Positions 8,758-19,221 of a stretch of 64,000 nucleotides of DNA are shown in pieces. The notes beneath the pieces were generated by a model. The model was not told where the DNA came from and made no database searches. It saw only the letters and a list, made by a program, of their open reading frames with translations. Source of the DNA: Nansenia antarctica (Eukaryota > Chordata > Actinopteri > Argentiniformes > Microstomatidae); NCBI GenBank assembly GCA_963989245.1, contig OZ022346.1, forward strand, positions 55,765,299 through 55,829,298, written 5' to 3'. The position numbers were made by a program, and so were the translations under genes. The stretch's first letter is position 1, and each line of letters starts with the position of its first letter.

Positions 8758-9669
8758 ACATGCCGCCACAACCGCCGCCCTGGGGGGGGGGGGGGGGGGG
8801 GGGGGGTTAGAGTGAAGAGGGGGGTCTGCTTATTGGGACTGCTTATTCCAACGTGGTGGTTCGGGGTTGTGATGACATTCTCTCCCTCACAGGCTTCCCG
8901 GTTGGATGCGGAGCGTGGTGATGGCGAGCCCTTGATTGGCAGGGGGGACATGATGATGGGTAAAACTCAAAGAGATGAGATCATCATCATGAATAAAACT
9001 CAATCTGAGTCCCCCCCTTTAGATCGGGGGCTTGCTGGAGTGGCCGTCGCACACGCTCCCATCATCCACCGGGAGCCTACACCTACCCCCACCGTGGAGG
9101 GGCCTGTCACTCCACCCCCTACTGATAATAGGGAGCCAACCAGGCACCCCAGAACATTCTATAAAGGTTTGGATTGGGGCCTGACGGTTAGAAAGAGTAT
9201 CATTCTGGTGGGGGACTCCAACCTGGCCCGTATACCGAACCACACAGATCCGGAGGTGCAGATAGATGCATTTCCTGGGGCAACCTTTTATCACATCAAT
9301 AATATTTTTAAAGTCCTAGCCCCCCACCCAACGGTGGAGAAGGTGGTCCTCGCAGTTGGTTTAAATAACTGTCTCCGGGAACAAAATAAACAAACAACAT
9401 GGAAACAGCTGCAGCAGTTGTTGAAGACAGCCCAGGTTACCTTCCCGGAGGCCGAGATATTTATCCCGGTAATAAATTACTCAGACCGCCTTCCTAGGGC
9501 CCAGCTAAATTTGTTGAAAATACTTAATGACACAATTAGAGACAAGTGTAAATATCTGGAGGACATTAATAAACTTAGATTTCAGGTTGAGCCCCAGGAC
9601 CCAATTCATTGGACTGGTAAAACAGCATCACTTATATTGACACACTGGTTAGACCAGTTAAACATGTAA
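8569..9669 (+). CDS. ORF joining FANCD2 remnant to an SGNH-hydrolase domain (Penelope-like ORF1 C-terminus)
   Basis: This 366-codon frame starts within the FANCD2 piece (codons 1-63), crosses a poly-Gly G-run, and continues into a GDSL/SGNH-type esterase domain. Visible blocks are VGDSN with the candidate nucleophile Ser217, FPGATFYHI around codon 240, GLNN at 264-267, and DPIHWT with Asp344 and His347. The blocks needed for an SGNH triad are therefore present. Esterase domains are known in ORF1 of CR1-like LINEs; here the domain lies directly before a Penelope-like reverse transcriptase (stop at 9667-9669, next frame from 9690). The native start is lost upstream because of the insertion, so the present ATG is unlikely to be the original one. 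Confidence 0.7.
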   Translation: MFDSRPVLIVCLTYGRLFLESFMKLGMPLLDLSFKKHKEDVQSLLRTLQLSTRQLHHMCGHSKTCRHNRRPGGGGGGGGVRVKRGVCLLGLLIPTWWFGVVMTFSPSQASRLDAERGDGEPLIGRGDMMMGKTQRDEIIIMNKTQSESPPLDRGLAGVAVAHAPIIHREPTPTPTVEGPVTPPPTDNREPTRHPRTFYKGLDWGLTVRKSIILVGDSNLARIPNHTDPEVQIDAFPGATFYHINNIFKVLAPHPTVEKVVLAVGLNNCLREQNKQTTWKQLQQLLKTAQVTFPEAEIFIPVINYSDRLPRAQLNLLKILNDTIRDKCKYLEDINKLRFQVEPQDPIHWTGKTASLILTHWLDQLNM

Positions 9670-9689
9670 GGGGGGAGGAGGCTCTTGAA

Positions 9690-11025
9690 ATGGCTCCCCC
9701 AGATTCCAATGTGATGAACTTGTCGCGGACGTATAGGCTAACCTCATTGGAGAGGGAAGTCTTGGAGAAGGGACTTACGTTTATCCCTACCCCCTCCAAA
9801 CTAGATTTGCAGGAACTACAGAGAGACCTACCTGCATGTCTACCACAGGAGACTAAAATTATTAGAATTCTTCCATTTTGAAACAGAGTATTCACATACT
9901 CCATTTACATACCCCTCAAAATGGGAACCTCGATTGGAACAGACATCACAGGAAATCCAGTCCCTAATCAGGAATGACAGTGAAGCCTTAGCCCAGTTTA
10001 GAGCTAGGCCGACACAGGCACACAATCTGTCTCAAGCCCAATGGCAGGCCCTGAAGGGCCTTAGCAAGAATCCTGATTTAGTCATTAAACCTTCTGATAA
10101 AGGTTCTCAAATAGTCCTTATGGATAAAGCACAGTATCTTTTAGAAGCAAATAGACAACTGAATAATAAACAACACTACTCCCCTCTACCGCATTCGATA
10201 CAAGAAGAGACACAAGGTCTCATTAGGGAGATAGTGATGAAGTTATGCCAGGATAAGCACATTACTGAGAAACAGATGGTACTTAATGGGACCGGATGAG
10301 CCTCGTCCTCTCCTCTTCTATTTGCTTCCGAAAATCCATAAACCTGTTGATGAGTGGACTGTTGCTTCTCGGGTCCCTAGTGGGCGGCCGATAGTGAGTG
10401 ATTGTGGAAGTGAATCATACCACATTGCTGAGTATTTAGATCACTTCCTCAATCCACTCTCTCAAAAACATCCGAGCTATGTTAGGGACACATATGGGTT
10501 TGTTGACATGTTGAAGACCATCCGGGTTCCCATTCATACCTTTATGTTCTCTATGGACATTTCCTCCCTTTATACAAATATAGAGACAGCTCGGGGCCTC
10601 CAAGCGGTGAGGGAGACATTTACTAGGTACCCAGACTCTAGCCGTCCAAGTGAGGCCCTCCTAGACCTGTTAGAGCTGAGTCTGACAAGAAATGACTTTT
10701 TGTTTAATGACCAACATTTCTTACAGATTCATGGAACAGCTATGGGTAAAAAGTTTGCCCCCGCTTTAGCAAATATCTATATGAGTCGCTGAGAGGAGAC
10801 AGCCTTTGAAAAATGTACACATTTACCAATAGTGTATGTTAGATATCTAGACGATATTTTTGGACTCTGGACACATTCCCACACTGAGTTTCAGGTGTTT
10901 CTGGAGACCCTTAATAATCACCACCAGGCTATCAAACTCACACATAATACACAACCAGAAAGTCTAGAATTCCTGGATACCCAGGTTTTCTTCACACAGG
11001 GTGATGGCAGTGGCGTACCGCAAAA
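9690..11025 (+). pseudogene. Penelope-like reverse transcriptase, frameshifted
   Basis: The product is readable through at least three frames. It starts MAPPDSNVMNLSRTYRLTSL, shifts near 9868, continues with DLVIKPSDKGSQIVLMDKAQ, shifts again near 10285, then shows LFYLLPKIHKP, the SLYTNIE box, and GTAMGKKFAPALANIYMSR. A TGA at 10790-10792 replaces the codon after MSR. The catalytic box YVRYLDDIF is at about 10838-10864. Homology stops at about 11016 where a GTACCGCAAAATCCCGAGG repeat begins. The RT box order and spacing fit Penelope-like elements rather than LINEs or LTR elements. Confidence 0.8.
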
Positions 11026-11440
11026 TCCCGAGGCCCCCCCGCAAGGTGGCGGCGGGGGCCCTTTCGCAACGGAGGTAAAAAAAAAAACGTGAGTTTTTTA
11101 GAGGCCGATGCGTTATTGACGTTGCGAAATTTCGCAATATGCTCTCTACATTCTAAATGCTTGACTTAGCAAAAGGTACAAACAAGTGAGAGCAATAGCC
11201 TATAACTAAAACTTTTTTAACAAAGTGTGTTTCACAGCAGCGCAATATCTGTAAACATACAAGCTGTAGACTCTCCGCTAAGGGTTGCCAGATGGGATTG
11301 AGAATTTCCAACCTAACCAATCTAAAAACTTCTAAATCCACCAAAAACCAGCCCATCTGGCAACCCTGTCTCCGCTGCATCAGAGTCTACTTGTTGCGTA
11401 AAATTGGCCAGGGTTAGTCAAATCCTTTGTAGGACATCTC
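11016..11440. other. Repeat-like sequence that truncates the Penelope-like element
   Basis: From about 11016 the sequence changes to a GC-rich then A-rich block containing CGCAAAATCCCGAGGCCCCC. No ORF of interest is seen. It is probably the end of another dispersed repeat. Confidence 0.35.
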
Positions 11441-11441
11441 A

Positions 11442-11565
11442 GGCCGGTTTCACAGACAAGGCTTAAGCCTAGTCCTAGACTAAAAAACATCTTCAATGGA
11501 GATTTTACATTGAAAGTGTGATTTAGTCCAGGACTAGGCTTAAGCCTTGTCTCTGAAACTGGCCC
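11442..11565. mobile_element. Palindromic MITE, second copy of the 2402-2526 family
   Basis: Ends GGCCGGTTTCACAGACA and GTCTCTGAAACTGGCC, with an interior almost identical to the copy at 2402-2526. Confidence 0.8.
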
Positions 11566-12870
11566 CTCGTTTCTTAAGTCCTGGTATATTGTGGCATTTC
11601 TTTACTGTTTGCCATCTGGTCTAGGAATACCCAGGGAGACGCAGACAGCAGAAGTAGAATAGAATAGTAGAATAGAAAAAGAAACAGCTATATATAGCCT
11701 AACCATGCTAAATTATGTACTGACAGTCTGTGACTGTGAACCTGGCCGGACCCTGCCCTTCTGCCTGAGTTTGAGTATGATGCTGCCCAAATGAATGTTA
11801 TTGTTTAGTGCGGTACGCTTTCGTGGTATTATATTGTGTGAATTATCATCTGTATGTTGTTTTTCTTTCACTCGACTAACCGCCGAGATAATACTTGAGA
11901 CATGTACTTCCGTAAACATTATTTTTTTATTTGATTTTTTTACAATATCGGACCGACAGTCCCACATATAGCGGCTATAATGTCCGAATAGAGAATCTAC
12001 CACCACCTAAAGAATGCTTACTGTACTTGTATCAAGTTGCAGTAACACTGGCCTCCACAGTGGTGCTGCTAGCAACAGGTGCATCAACGACGTTTGTCCC
12101 TGACCCAGTGCTAATCGCATCCATACCCGCGTCTCAGAAGCTGCATTGGGTAAAAGAAAATATGAAATTTTTCGAAGTTTCGCTGAATTTTGTTCCTTTT
12201 TATAGGAAAGTTCCCGTTTTTGCGCACCGCTGAGGTATTTTTGCTTGCTCATTTTCCTTGTGTCTCGCTGCCTACGTGTGACGTCAAAGTCATGTTGCTA
12301 TTGGATACGGCTAACTGTATATATTTTTAAATATAGGCCTATATATTAAAATTAAGGTTGACACAATGAAGGGCCACTTATTATTTTTATTTTTTTATTA
12401 TTAATTTTTTTTTTTAAAACATCGTGCCTTTTTATTTTTTATAAACATCTTTAACAGAGCTGTTCCAGCAAATATATTTGGTTTCATGTTCCATTTTCGT
12501 ATTTAACACATCTAAATGACAAGCTTTCAACACAGGAGCTCATTAAGACAATTTCATTTAAGAAATGTTCTGAGTTCGTTCCACTCCCACGGTGTCAGGT
12601 GTGTGAGATCAAAGGAAGTATAACTCCATTTGACAGCTAAGGTATTTACCCCCTGGCTTTCGTTGTCATTATCTTACCATCACCGAGTTTTATTAGTTAA
12701 TGATGTGACATACTTTGAAGAACAGGGAACAGTGAATGTTTGCATTCATGTAAACTCAAGGCATACGCCATTTCTCTTAAAGGTTTACATAAAAGTCATC
12801 ACATCTTTAAAGAGTCAGTAGAACAATCCTGGACACAGAGCCAGATCTAAAACTGATCTGTCTGGACACT
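11566..12870. other. AT-rich intergenic DNA, no gene supported
   Basis: The region includes small repeats of AGAATAG near 11655 and poly-T tracts near 12380-12430. Short open frames on both strands have no recognisable product. Confidence 0.5.
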
Positions 12871-12871
12871 G

Positions 12872-12985
12872 CAGGGGAGGCTGGTGACGGTAGAAATTGT
12901 AGGAGGGCTCATTGTAAATGCATGGAAAGAAATCAGGAATGATATCAAACATGTGTGGCTCCACTGGTCCACTGACTTGCCAATC
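12872..12985. mobile_element. Relic of a dispersed fish repeat
   Basis: GGGGAGGCTGGTGACGG followed by GGAGGGCTCATTGTAAATG and ATATCAAACATGTGTGG resembles a repeat common in salmonids and relatives, but diverged. The identification is from memory only. Confidence 0.4.
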
Positions 12986-13108
12986 TTGCTAATCTTATAA
13001 CTCATTTTCTCTCTCCTGCCATTCAGTCCACTCTTCCGTCACGTGTTCCATAACGTCTCTCTCAGGGTTGAATGTTCAAGTCTCTGTGGAGCTTCTCAGT
13101 GGTTTCGC

Positions 13109-13753
13109 TCATCTTATCCTGATCTTATCCCCCCGGTATGCCAACTGGCCAGCTTTCTTGGCCGCCAAGCGTTGGACTGTCGATTTAGTCTCCAGACTAT
13201 GGAACCTGGCGATGAGCGGACGGCACCTCTCCCCTCGCGGTGGTCCAACCCGGTGCGCAATGGAGAGCAGGGGCGCAGGGCCAGTCCCAGCCTCTCCAAA
13301 CAGCTCTCGCAGGAGGTCCTGGACAAACGCAGTAGGTCTCCCTTCCTCTATCCCCTCCTTACATCCGATGAATTTCAAATTGAATTTCCTAGAATGAAAC
13401 TCCAAAGATGATGTTTTCTGGAGCAGGATGTCATTCTTTTCTTTGAGTAGTTTGCAATCTTTTTCGAGCGTATCAATGCGTGCGTCTGTGAGTGTGGCGG
13501 CATTCTCCAGGTCTCGAACTTTTACTTTGCATTCATTGAGAGAACCCTCTAGGCGTTGCAAAGTCGCCTGGATAGGTTTTAAGCCATCCGAGATTTCCCT
13601 GCGAACAAGCACGTTGGCGTTGGAGATCTCCTTGCGAATGAGTTCATTATCTTTAGATAACTCGACAGATAAACGGGAGACCTCTTTGCAAACAATGTCT
13701 CTCACAAGTTTAGCCATGGCGTCTGGATCCATTTGTTTGCTGCGGGTACACAT
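13109..13753 (-). pseudogene. L1-like ORF1 protein remnant
   Basis: The 214-codon minus-strand frame encodes a long coiled coil (heptads through about codons 30-110), an RRM-like middle with FNLKFIGCKEGIEEGRPTAF, and a C-terminal domain with AHRVGPPRGERCRPLIARF. This is the three-part layout of L1-type ORF1 chaperone proteins. It stays open, but no ORF2 follows on the minus strand below 13109, so the element is truncated. It could also be called Transposase_22-like. Confidence 0.75.
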
Positions 13754-13947
13754 TCGCGTCTAAGAATATAATCTTCGACTAGCTCTCGAATACGTAACCT
13801 ACAAACAAACTATATAAACTTGTGCCACGGCAAATTATAGGATTTAAGCCGTCAGTGATGATTTAAATCAAAGATTTTACGGAGCCTCATACAGGTGTCA
13901 AACCATTCAGTGCATGCCACCGTTCAGTGCCATTCAGTGCATGCCAC

Positions 13948-14034
13948 CATCAGTTGGTTCTTGTTGTAGTTGTGGAAGTCGTACTTCCTCTGGCAGTCTT
14001 CCTTCAGCAGCAGGTTGTACAGAGCGATCCACAC
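13948..14034 (-). pseudogene. zmynd10: zmynd10 exon fragment
   Basis: Read on the minus strand after a CCCAG acceptor, 29 codons encode VWIALYNLLLKEDCQRKYDF then HNYNKNQLM and stop at a GTGGCA donor-like site. This matches an internal exon of ZMYND10, a MYND-finger protein needed for dynein-arm preassembly in cilia. No other exon of the gene is nearby, so it is isolated, but its splice borders look intact. Confidence 0.65.
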
Positions 14035-14374
14035 CTGGGCGTTTATTGTGACCTTGTAGAAATGCACTATGCATCATGAAGTCATATCTTCTTATGAGGC
14101 TGAAGAGGCTATATCTTACATTGCTGCTGCATATTCACCATCTCTAACAGATACACTGATAACACACATTATATGATAACAAACCAGATCAGACATTACT
14201 GTGTGGCGAAATATACCATAATCTTTCCTAAGTAGTGACAACACAAAGATAATTCTAAATTCCTGTGGCAGGAGAGATTATCAGAGGGGCAGAGTTTCTA
14301 CCACCATCATTAGTACAGGCGCTGAAGTATGGATAGAGTTCCTCAGTGAAGGTGCAGCTGTATCAGAAATGGGA

Positions 14375-14460
14375 GCTGTGATTGAAGGCGGTCCACTGTT
14401 GTTATGGAGACACCTTTACACATGGAGATGTCAAGCGTCCGCAATCTCTTACAGTGTTGG
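14375..14460 (-). mobile_element. LINE 3' fragment (same family as 5410-6357)
   Basis: The minus strand reads AAAGGTGTCTCCATAACAAC and CAGTGGACCGCCTTCAATCA, matching the tail repeats at 5910-5960 and 6180-6230. Confidence 0.7.
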
Positions 14461-14489
14461 ACGAGTATGGAGAGAGACCTGTGGAGACA

Positions 14490-16111
14490 TCAGTTCATAG
14501 CCATCAGCTGTTGATAAGCAAACGACAGGTCAAGCTTACTGAAAACCTTACCCCCGGCTAGGGTGGCAAACAGATCCTCGACGTTTGGCAGTGGGTATTC
14601 TTCCTTCTGAATACTCTGGTTTATTGTGACCTTGTAGTCTCCGCATATCCTCACACTGCGGTCTTTCTTGGGAACCACGACAATAGGGGCAGCCCAGTCG
14701 CTCCTATCCACTTTTGAGATGATGCCATTCTTCTCCAGGCGTTCTAGTTCCTTCTCTACAGCTTCCTTTAAAGCATAGGGAACAGGGCGGGGCTTGTGGA
14801 ACCTAGGATTGGTTCCCTCTTGAACTCTGACCTTCGCTTGGAAACCCTGCATCTTTCCATAGCCATCCTTGAACAGTCCTTTGTGCTTCTCTAGGAGGGC
14901 TGTGAGTGTAGGTGTACTCACTGGCTTGTCATTTTTCACACTGAAGATCTCTGCCCAGCTTTATCTGTTTCAGCCAGTTGCGGCCAAGTAAGGCTGTCTT
15001 GTCGCCTTTTACTATGAGCAGTGGTAACATCCACTCTCTTCCTTCATACTTGACCGGTACCTGTATCTGGCCTAACACAGGAATCCTGTCCCCTGTGTAA
15101 GATGAGAGACGGACGGCAGCTGGTTGGAGAGGGCACTGTTTCAGATGTTCTCTGTAGATATGTTCCGGAGCTATGGTAACTGAAGCACCTGTGTCCAACT
15201 GCATACTCACTGGTTTTCCAGCTAACTCCATTTTTACATATATTCCCTCTTTGTGTCCTTCAGCGGTGTACATGTTGAATAGTTCAACTGTCTCAATTTC
15301 ACCTTCCTCCTCTTCCTCTGACACATTGTGAGTTCTTCCTGTGTGTTTTGCACTTTTACACACCCTCTGCACGTGACCTGTCTTCCCACAGTTGTGGCAT
15401 TTCTCATTAATGAACCTACAGCCACTGGGTCGGTGATTATCTCTTCCACACCGATAACAACCTTGCTTTGCTTTGTCCGATGCATACTGCCTTTTGGGTG
15501 CACGTCTTGCACTTCTTGAGTCATGTACCTTGTGAACCTTCTGGCGTTCTGAGCGCTCCGACAGCTCCATGGTGTCCTTGTGGGAAAGCTCCCAGGGCAA
15601 TATCACAGGCTTTCTTGAATGTCAGATCCTTTTCTGTCAAAAGCCGTCTGTGATAGGCTTCACCTGTGAGACCACACACAAACTGATCTCGGAGAGCATC
15701 ATTCAGAAACTGGCCAAACTCACATGAACTAGCTAACCGTTTTAAGGCCAGGATGTAGTCTGCCAGTGCTTCACCTTGGTTCTGGTGACGCTTATAGAAT
15801 CTGAAGCGTTCAGCAATTATAATGGGCTTAGGCTTGAAATGGTCTGATAGTGCTTTAGTAAGCTCAGCATAAGACAGTTCCACACATTTCTTTGGCTCTG
15901 CGAGACTTTTCAGCAGCCTATATTCAGTTGGGCCCAAAACACTGATAAACACATTTGCTTTCTTCACATTTTCTATTTCATTTGCAGCCAGCCAACTCTC
16001 AAAACGTTCCAGATATGACTCAAAATCCTCCTTTGTTGAATCAAAGTCAGGTACTTTTCCAATAGTAGTCTTTTTTTTTCTTTTAAAAAAAAAATGTATA
16101 TTGCATGACAT
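14490..16111 (-). mobile_element. Truncated Ty3/gypsy retrotransposon (gag, protease, start of RT)
   Basis: Three consecutive minus-strand frames cover a retroelement. 16111-15521 encodes Gag with the retrotransposon capsid-like region (FESYLERFESWLAANEI). 15606-14929 encodes two zinc knuckles (CYRCGRDNH..C and CHNCGKTGHVQRVC), then an aspartic protease with MQLDTGASVTI. 14939-14490 encodes the start of a reverse transcriptase ending FSKLDLSFAYQQL. Homology stops at 14490 before the catalytic box, and no LTR is seen. Gag and protease overlap in different frames, which may be a natural frameshift or decay. The element is dead by truncation. Confidence 0.85.
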
Positions 16112-16758
16112 ATTTCCATGTCTGATGTCTAATGTCTAATGTCTGATGTACTAATGTCATTTCAATGCATTATAGACCTTTTTTTAATAACAAGCACAAC
16201 AACAACAAAACGTTATTATGCCGATGTGCTGTGTGTCTAACGTTACAAACTGATTTGTGCATGACAGCCGCGCATTGACATATTTCCATGTCTGATGTCT
16301 GATGTACTAATGTCATTTCAATGCATTTCTATTCACAATTTCACAATTCCTTATTACGTTAGCAGCTACCGTTAGCAACAACAACACTGTTCTACTTCAA
16401 ACCAGAGAAAGAAGCCATTTACTCTCCATTGACACACAACTGAAGGAAAGGCATGTTTGGGGTTACACAGTGACTAACCACTACAGTAGTATGCTGAACA
16501 TACACACATACAGACATACAGTGAAACAACAACAACATAGAATTCTCATATGGTACTATGAGAATAAAGCAGCAACATGATGATGCCATAGCTACTCAGC
16601 ATAGGACAGTAACAGTTCACCCACCTTAGTCAGATAGCAGCAGCAGCAGCAGCCATGTAACGTGTTGTTAGTAGTACTGTTGACTACGATGCACTAGTCT
16701 GTGCTGCTACGTAGCTCACCTAGTCAAGTTCGCTTTAGCAACGATCGCTGCTCAGACA
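16112..16758. other. Non-coding, AT-rich with short repeats
   Basis: The words ATGTCTGATGTCTAATG recur near 16120-16150 and 16285-16310, and a CAGCAG run lies at 16637-16652. No gene is supported. Confidence 0.5.
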
Positions 16759-16992
16759 TACGTTCTCAGACTCGCGAGAGTGAGCGAGATCCAAGATGGC
16801 GCCGCCTCATGGCAGACACGTGTTCTCAGACTCGCGAGAGTGAGCGAGATCCAAGATGGCGCCGCCTCATGGCAGACACGTGTTCTCAGACTCGCGAGAG
16901 TGAGCGAGATCCAAGATGGCGCCGCCTCATGGCAGACACGTGTTCTCAGACTCGCGAGAGTGAGCGAGATCCAAGATGGCGCCGCCATATGA
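16759..16992. repeat. 60-bp promoter-like tandem repeat, 4 copies
   Basis: Four near-identical 60-base units contain CTCAGACTCGCGAGAGTGAG, then GATCCAAGATGGCGCCGCC. Each unit holds a CTCGCGAGA palindrome close to the TCTCGCGAGA promoter motif and an AAGATGGCG word close to the YY1/initiator motif. All units keep their phase and read open in several frames only because 60 is divisible by three. A polyadenylation-type AATAAA lies downstream near 17214. Confidence 0.9.
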
Positions 16993-19190
16993 TTAGGCTC
17001 TATCTCCATCTATCTCCGTTTAGAATTATAAGGTTCTATTCCTTTCTCTTTTAGTTTTTTTGATACTGTTTTCCATATCTCAAGGTGCAATCCTATATTT
17101 TTTTGTATTATCTGTTATATGTGAAAATACATGTGTAATTTTATAACTCGTTCATATAAATGAAAATGAGCATTGACACAACAATATACTGTATGTATAA
17201 GATGTTTTGCTGCAATAAAAAACATTTGAAACATAAATATTGTCTTGTTATTTTGTACACCATAGGGGTAAGGTAAATAGGTAAAACACACCTGGGGGGG
17301 TATTCCACGTAGGGTGATTAACTCTGATCCAGGTTTAAATCAGATCCGGACGCTAATTTCAGCTTCCATCAATGTGGCTCAAATAATTCGCTGCTTGGTT
17401 GCTATGCAACCAATCCTTCTGAGCAAACCTGGTAGCGAGCAGGTTTACAGGCTGGTTTAGGTAATACGTGCGTCAAAAATGTCTCACAGATGGAAACTAC
17501 ATCCCGAACGACAGTTCCGTCAAGTGTCTTTTAGGAAATATTAGTTCCCACTTTTTACGAGATAGATAGTTTGACTGTGATAGATAGATAATTTGATATT
17601 GTGAATGTGTGATCGATAAATAGATAGATAGATAGTTTGATTGTGTGATAGATAACTTGATATTTTGAAAGTGTGATAGATAGATAAATAGATAAATAAA
17701 AAAGTGTAAAAAAATAAATAATAATAGGTATGTCTATCAACTTGCATTACTGTCATCACAGTGGTGTCTTTGGCGCAGGGTTTAAGGCAGCCAGCTAGAG
17801 GTCCGAAGGTTGCCGGTTTAATACTTGATTTGGTTTAATGTTGTTTTTTTCTTTTTACATTTAACCGAAGCCTTCATGCAAATCGATTTACAATATATTT
17901 ACTGTATATATCTGACCATGAATACTTGATGAGGAATCTAATTTGCACTAAATACTTTTTGAAATTATTCAATTTGATTGATCTCCTCAATATTTAGGCA
18001 TAACAGGGTGGACACGTTATGGTCAACCACATTAAACTCACTGGATAAAAACATAAAAATCAGATGGTAAAAGATCACACAGCTTACAACATTTGAAATC
18101 CCCTCCACTGATGTGATGTCACCTCATGAGAGTGATGTGATTGAGAAATATGGTTTTCTTTTAAAAGGGACATTAACACAGCATAACAGGGTGGACAGTG
18201 ATCGCAGGGACAAGCATACAACCTTAATTTTTTGTAAAAAATTCAATAGATATTGATCAGGAAAATGAAATAATAATAACATATTTGGAAATGTATATGT
18301 TTTTAATTGTTATTTTTTGGATTGAAGTTGAATGAACAACACTGGGGACATCCCAAATCCCATGCAAAATCCCATTTACATCTTTAACCAAAGCTTTTAA
18401 AATGTAGAAAACAACAACTTAGAAGCCCATATCATTGTATTCATAATAAATAACAATTGACTATACATGAAAAACCTAATGGAATTAGTATTTGTCCAAA
18501 TTTAGACAAAATACAACATGATTTGTACTGCATGGGGACGGAAAAGGCACCGTATAAAAAAAAATGACCCGATTGTGATTTCTAAAGGGAAACAGGCGTG
18601 GGACTTGCGTGCGCACCGTTTTACAAATCTGAATGTTGGTGCGCGTTAACGTTCTTGCTTGTCTATGTATGCAAGCTTTTTACACCAATCCTACGCAAAG
18701 CTTTATAAATGAGGCCCCAGGGATCTCACAGGATGCTAAAACAACGCTGCTAAACGAAAATCCAGGCTTATTTTGATAAATCTTGCGAGATTGGATTTTC
18801 CTTTAGCAATGTTGATGGAATACTCCCCAGGATAGAGGAATGCTGATCTTAATATACTGTAGATAATGACTAAAAAACTAATTAAATACATGTAATATGA
18901 TTAGTCTTAAAGTAGCTATCAGTGATTTCTGCAAATAGTTTTAGATTTCTATGACCTAACTTTTGTGCATTACTTTTTCAAAACTTGATTTGAAGCTATA
19001 CCATACATCATGTGTTTACAAATTCTAAACAAAAACAAACAATACAGCAATAGGTCCTTCTTTGGTTATGAAGAGGTACAAAGCTTGTTCTACATTGATT
19101 AATGTATTTAGGAGTAATATTAATCATAATCTTTTAGTATTTTTTTAGGACGTAACAAAATCACTGACAGCTGCTACAAAGGACTCCTAA
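16993..19190. other. Intergenic region with MITE ends, no gene
   Basis: Contents recognised: a GGGGGGGTATTCCACG MITE-like end at about 17294; GATA-type simple repeats (about 17560-17700); a SINE/L2-tail relic near 17849-17895; and a TIR ending TTTATAAATGAGGCCCC at about 18703-18719. Nothing coding is supported. Confidence 0.5.
18733..18828. mobile_element. Decayed copy of the GGTATTCCATCAAC MITE
   Basis: It shares the AACGAAAATCCAGGCTTATT and TTTTCCTTTAGCAATGTTGA core with the copies at 828-987 and 29600-29717. The left end is eroded. Confidence 0.65.
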
Positions 19191-19221
19191 GACAGCAACA
19201 GCTTATAATAATCGTCATCAC

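Larger units (their letters stand above)
6358..11030 (+). mobile_element. Penelope-like element, degenerate
   Basis: The unit comprises a 5' non-coding region with a hammerhead-like motif, an ORF1 with an SGNH-hydrolase domain, and a reverse transcriptase with Penelope-like boxes (LPKIHKP, SLYTNIE, GTAMGKKFAPALANIYM, YVRYLDDIF). It is interrupted by a FANCD2-like insertion in ORF1 and carries stops and frameshifts. The 3' end is cut at about 11016-11030 by an unrelated repeat, so any GIY-YIG endonuclease domain is missing. The exact 5' boundary is inferred from where the upstream LINE homology stops. Confidence 0.75.

Noticed and set aside
16701..17054. Open frames of 70-117 codons in the 60-bp repeat
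   Set aside because: The repeat period is divisible by three, which keeps frames open on both strands; no protein similarity.
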